26,811 nucleotides of DNA, from assembly GCA_002314325.1 (NCBI GenBank), contig DCFC01000010.1:1-26811 (forward strand), given 5' to 3'. Positions within the stretch are counted from its first letter, which is position 1, and every line of letters starts with the position of its first letter. Positions 24,467-26,811 of this stretch are shown piece by piece. Source of the DNA: Megamonas hypermegale (GTDB lineage Bacteria > Bacillota > Negativicutes > Selenomonadales > Selenomonadaceae). The notes beneath the pieces are model-generated. The model made no database searches. It was not told the DNA's origin and saw only the letters and a program-made list of their open reading frames with translations. The position numbers and the translations under genes are program-made.

Positions 24467-25417
24467 TTATTTTTTATAACCCGTTGCAAAATCAACCTGA
24501 TTGATTAACTCTTTTCCCGCCAGAAAACGCATCAGATTTTCCTTTGCAATATTCACGATATTATCATGCGTCGCCGCCAGATGATACTGACCTGCCGTAT
24601 GCGGCGTTATATGAATGTTTTCCGCCTGCCACATTGGGCTTTCCTTCGGCAGCGGTTCCGTTTCCGTAACATCGACGGCTGCTCCCGCCAAGTGGCCGCT
24701 TTCCACAGCTGCAATCAAATCATTTTCCACTACGGCACTGCCGCGTCCGCCGTTGACGAAAAATGCGCCTTTTTTCATCAAAGCAAATTTTTCTGCGTCG
24801 AATAAATGGTGCGTTGCCTTTGTTCCCGGCAGAATATTTACGACGACATCCGCCTGCGGCAGATATTCTGCCAGATTGTCGAGCGTTCCCAGTTCATCGA
24901 CATAGTCCGGCTTAGCATTAATCCGTCTTTTTATGGCAATTACCTTGGCACCGAGCGCTTTTACTTTGCGGGCAAAATTACTGCCGATATCGCCCAGTCC
25001 CACGACCAATATGGTAGCATTGAAAATCGACGTTACTTCGCCTTCGTCGTGCCATAAATTCTGTTTCTGATTATCATGGTAGCGATACAGTTTTTTCTGC
25101 ATCGCCATGAGCACTGCCAGCATATACTCCGACAGAGCCAGTCCGTATGCTCCCGTGGCATTCGTAAGCACCGTCTGCGGCGGCAACACGCCTTCGTCGC
25201 AGTAACCGTCCGTACCGGCACTGTTCAATTGCAGCCATTTCAATTCGGCAGCATATGCTAAAAGCTGCGGTTTTACATTCCCGATAATCGCCTGAACATT
25301 CGCCACCTGCTCTTTGTCCGGCTGCCGTTCATAAATGAAATTCACCTGCGGAAAATTTTCTTGCATAAGCTGTTTGTGCTTTTCCTTAAACGGCATTACT
25401 ACTAATACATTCATCAT
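24467..25417 (-). CDS. D-2-hydroxyacid dehydrogenase, NAD-binding
   Basis: A 316-aa cytoplasmic oxidoreductase of the D-isomer 2-hydroxyacid dehydrogenase family. Residues about 1-95 and the C-terminus form the substrate domain. The Rossmann part holds VVGLGDIGSNFARK (GxGxxG). The catalytic triad is visible: Arg in NGGRGSAVVEN, Glu in DVTETEPLP and His in ITPHTAGQYH. Basic residues after the second strand (IKRRINAKPD) may favour NADP over NAD. The substrate cannot be decided; glyoxylate/hydroxypyruvate and 2-oxoacid reductases are near relatives. GAGGTG lies six bases before the first of two adjacent ATG codons. It is 19 bases downstream of the M18 aminopeptidase gene and probably shares its transcript. 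Confidence 0.9.
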   Translation of the reverse strand: MMNVLVVMPFKEKHKQLMQENFPQVNFIYERQPDKEQVANVQAIIGNVKPQLLAYAAELKWLQLNSAGTDGYCDEGVLPPQTVLTNATGAYGLALSEYMLAVLMAMQKKLYRYHDNQKQNLWHDEGEVTSIFNATILVVGLGDIGSNFARKVKALGAKVIAIKRRINAKPDYVDELGTLDNLAEYLPQADVVVNILPGTKATHHLFDAEKFALMKKGAFFVNGGRGSAVVENDLIAAVESGHLAGAAVDVTETEPLPKESPMWQAENIHITPHTAGQYHLAATHDNIVNIAKENLMRFLAGKELINQVDFATGYKK

Positions 25418-25436
25418 CTATATCACCTCGAATACG

Positions 25437-26720
25437 TTATAGACCTTCAAAAAACGCCCGCACGAGAAATTCCAATGAGCGCTGGTCGATTTTGCCCATC
25501 GTTTCGCGTGCCGAGTGCATGGCAAGTATCGGCGCGCCGATATCAAGCGTCCGCATGGTCAAAAGTGCCGACGCTATCGAACCGATTGTCGAGCCGCCGG
25601 CAATATCTGAACGGTTCACATACAGTTGATAGTCTATTTTATATCTGTCACAGATTGATTTTATTACGGCAACGGCTTCCGCGTCGCCTGCATATGACTG
25701 ACTGGCTGCCGTCTTTATGGCGACGCCGTGATTTAATATCGGCTTATTCGTTATATCGTTTTTCTCCGGATAATTCGGATGCAGTGCATGCGCCACATCT
25801 ACGGAAAGCATGAAGCTTTTTGCCAAATCCGCCAGAAAAGCCGCGCGCGAATAACCGCATGCCTGATAAATCCGTTCCAGCACGTTTGCCAAAAGAAGCG
25901 ATGCACCGCCCTGCTTCGTTCTGCTGCCTACCTCTTCATTGTCAAACAGCACAATCACATCCAGCCCCGTTTTGCGCTTATCCGCCACTATTCCTTCCAC
26001 ACATGCTTTCACCGAAGTCAGATTATCTAAGCGCGGCGCGGAAATAAATTCACTGTTGAAACCGAGATAGCAAGGATTTTCCGCCTGATAAACGGTCAAA
26101 TCATAGCTTAAAACAGCCTCCTTTTCACAGTGTATCTGCTGGGACAATAATGACAATAAACAATCTCTGTCAGCCATTTCATCCGTATGCATAAATGCCA
26201 GCGGCAGCATTTCCTTCTGTTTATTCAGCGCCTTGCCCGTATTTATTGTTCTATCCATATGAACGGCCAAATTCGGCACCGTCAATAGCGGTCTTTTAAA
26301 ATCAATAAATTCCACTTTAGGATTAAAAACATCTTCACTTTTCAATACTACTTTACCTGCCAGTGAAAGCGGTCTGTCGAGCCACGTATTTAAAATCATA
26401 CCGCCGTAAACTTCGGCATTCAGTTTTCCGTAGCCGTCCTGGAGGACCTGTGCTTTCGGCTTTAATTTCAAACACGGAAAATCCGTATGCGATACAGCAA
26501 TGCGCATACCGTCGCGCAAATTCTGATGCGGTATGAACGCAATCAGCGTACTGTCGTACACTTTTACGAAATATTTCTGCTCCGCATTGAGCTGCCAGTC
26601 ATCACTTAAATTCAAATTGACAAAGTGATTGCGCAATAAATAATTCTGCGCTGTAAGCACTGCATGGTATGCTGATGTCGAGCTGTTTATGAAATTCAGC
26701 AGCGAACCCGTATAACTCAT
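25437..26720 (-). CDS. apeB: M18-family aspartyl aminopeptidase
   Basis: A 427-aa cytoplasmic dinuclear zinc aminopeptidase of family M18, removing N-terminal residues, often acidic ones, from peptides. Metal and catalytic motifs are in order: VSHTDFPCLKLKP (His, Asp), SAPRLDNLTSVKA (bridging Asp), LFDNEEVGSRTKQGG (Glu pair), SVDVAHALHPNYPEKND (Asp) and ILAMHSARETMG (His). AEVYGGMILNTWLDRPLSLAG is a strong family signature. Length matches bacterial ApeB. The ATG at 26720 follows GGAGATG, while the open frame continues upstream into promoter DNA. Substrate preference in this family varies, so the name is by homology. It leads a two-gene operon with the dehydrogenase. Confidence 0.94.
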   Translation of the reverse strand: MSYTGSLLNFINSSTSAYHAVLTAQNYLLRNHFVNLNLSDDWQLNAEQKYFVKVYDSTLIAFIPHQNLRDGMRIAVSHTDFPCLKLKPKAQVLQDGYGKLNAEVYGGMILNTWLDRPLSLAGKVVLKSEDVFNPKVEFIDFKRPLLTVPNLAVHMDRTINTGKALNKQKEMLPLAFMHTDEMADRDCLLSLLSQQIHCEKEAVLSYDLTVYQAENPCYLGFNSEFISAPRLDNLTSVKACVEGIVADKRKTGLDVIVLFDNEEVGSRTKQGGASLLLANVLERIYQACGYSRAAFLADLAKSFMLSVDVAHALHPNYPEKNDITNKPILNHGVAIKTAASQSYAGDAEAVAVIKSICDRYKIDYQLYVNRSDIAGGSTIGSIASALLTMRTLDIGAPILAMHSARETMGKIDQRSLEFLVRAFFEGL

Positions 26721-26738
26721 AATATCATCTCCGTACAA

Positions 26739-26811
26739 AATATAAACTATTATACTATCCGTTGTGCTAGTAAAGCATCGAGCCTGCATGAGCAGTATAA
26801 TAGTTTATATT
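26739..26811. repeat. Perfect 18-bp inverted repeat carrying two TATAAT boxes
   Basis: AATATAAACTATTATACT (26739-26756) and its exact complement (26794-26811) flank 37 bases at the right edge of the window. Read outward, each arm holds AGTATAATAG, so one gives the likely -10 of the apeB operon (minus strand) and the other a matching -10 facing right out of the window. No good -35 is seen for either. This suggests a shared operator or paired divergent promoters. Confidence 0.6.

Overview
The window reads as chromosomal DNA of an anaerobic, hydrogen-metabolising bacterium of the Firmicutes type. Shine-Dalgarno sites are strong (AGGAGG-like), sigma-A promoters are clear TTGACA/TATAAT with 17-18 bp spacers, and stable-RNA promoters stand in tandem. 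A Tat-exported, membrane-bound [NiFe] hydrogenase, an exported M48 peptidase and a desulfoferrodoxin suggest a Negativicutes member (Selenomonas/Veillonella group). That placement is an inference from gene content and style, not from a phylogenetic marker comparison. No transposon, phage gene, integrase or CRISPR array was seen.

Layout. 1-300: three tandem promoters and the leader of an rRNA operon that runs leftward out of the window (the 16S gene itself is outside). 440-1549: an exported M48 metallopeptidase. 1596-3593: gyrB, convergent with it over a shared terminator. 3870-5219: an AGCS sodium/amino-acid symporter. 5268-5918: a HAD phosphatase. 5986-6061: tRNA-Gln(CUG).

6129-16293, minus strand: one long hydrogenase gene set in the order hyaA-hyaB-hyaC-(80-aa CxxCGC/HMA-like protein)-hypA-hypB-hyaD-hypF-hypC-hypD-hypE. 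It holds the small, large and cytochrome b subunits and a full set of maturation factors: nickel insertion (HypA, HypB), Fe(CN)2CO synthesis (HypC, D, E, F) and C-terminal processing (HyaD). The genes are tightly packed or overlapping and follow a single good promoter at 16526-16555. The 80-aa protein is the most interesting item. It has exactly the Cys2-Cys5-Cys7 motif that opens E. coli HypB, fused to an HMA-like fold, while the HypB encoded here lacks that motif. A stable hairpin just before hypA may set the ratio of structural to maturation products.

16569-17441: a YitT-family membrane protein. 17640-21215: a fruR-fruK-fruA operon for fructose uptake by the phosphotransferase system, with 10-bp-phased repeats inside its promoter. 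21563-24414: a STAS-domain protein without the usual phospho-serine, a GlgX-type debranching enzyme and a desulfoferrodoxin, apparently one operon. 24467-26720, minus strand: a D-2-hydroxyacid dehydrogenase and an M18 aminopeptidase, behind a perfect 18-bp inverted repeat at the right edge.

Together the genes fit a saccharolytic anaerobe that takes up fructose and turns over glycogen, exchanges electrons with H2 through a membrane hydrogenase, and keeps a superoxide reductase for oxygen exposure. Starts were adjusted to ribosome binding sites, so several genes begin at GTG or TTG.
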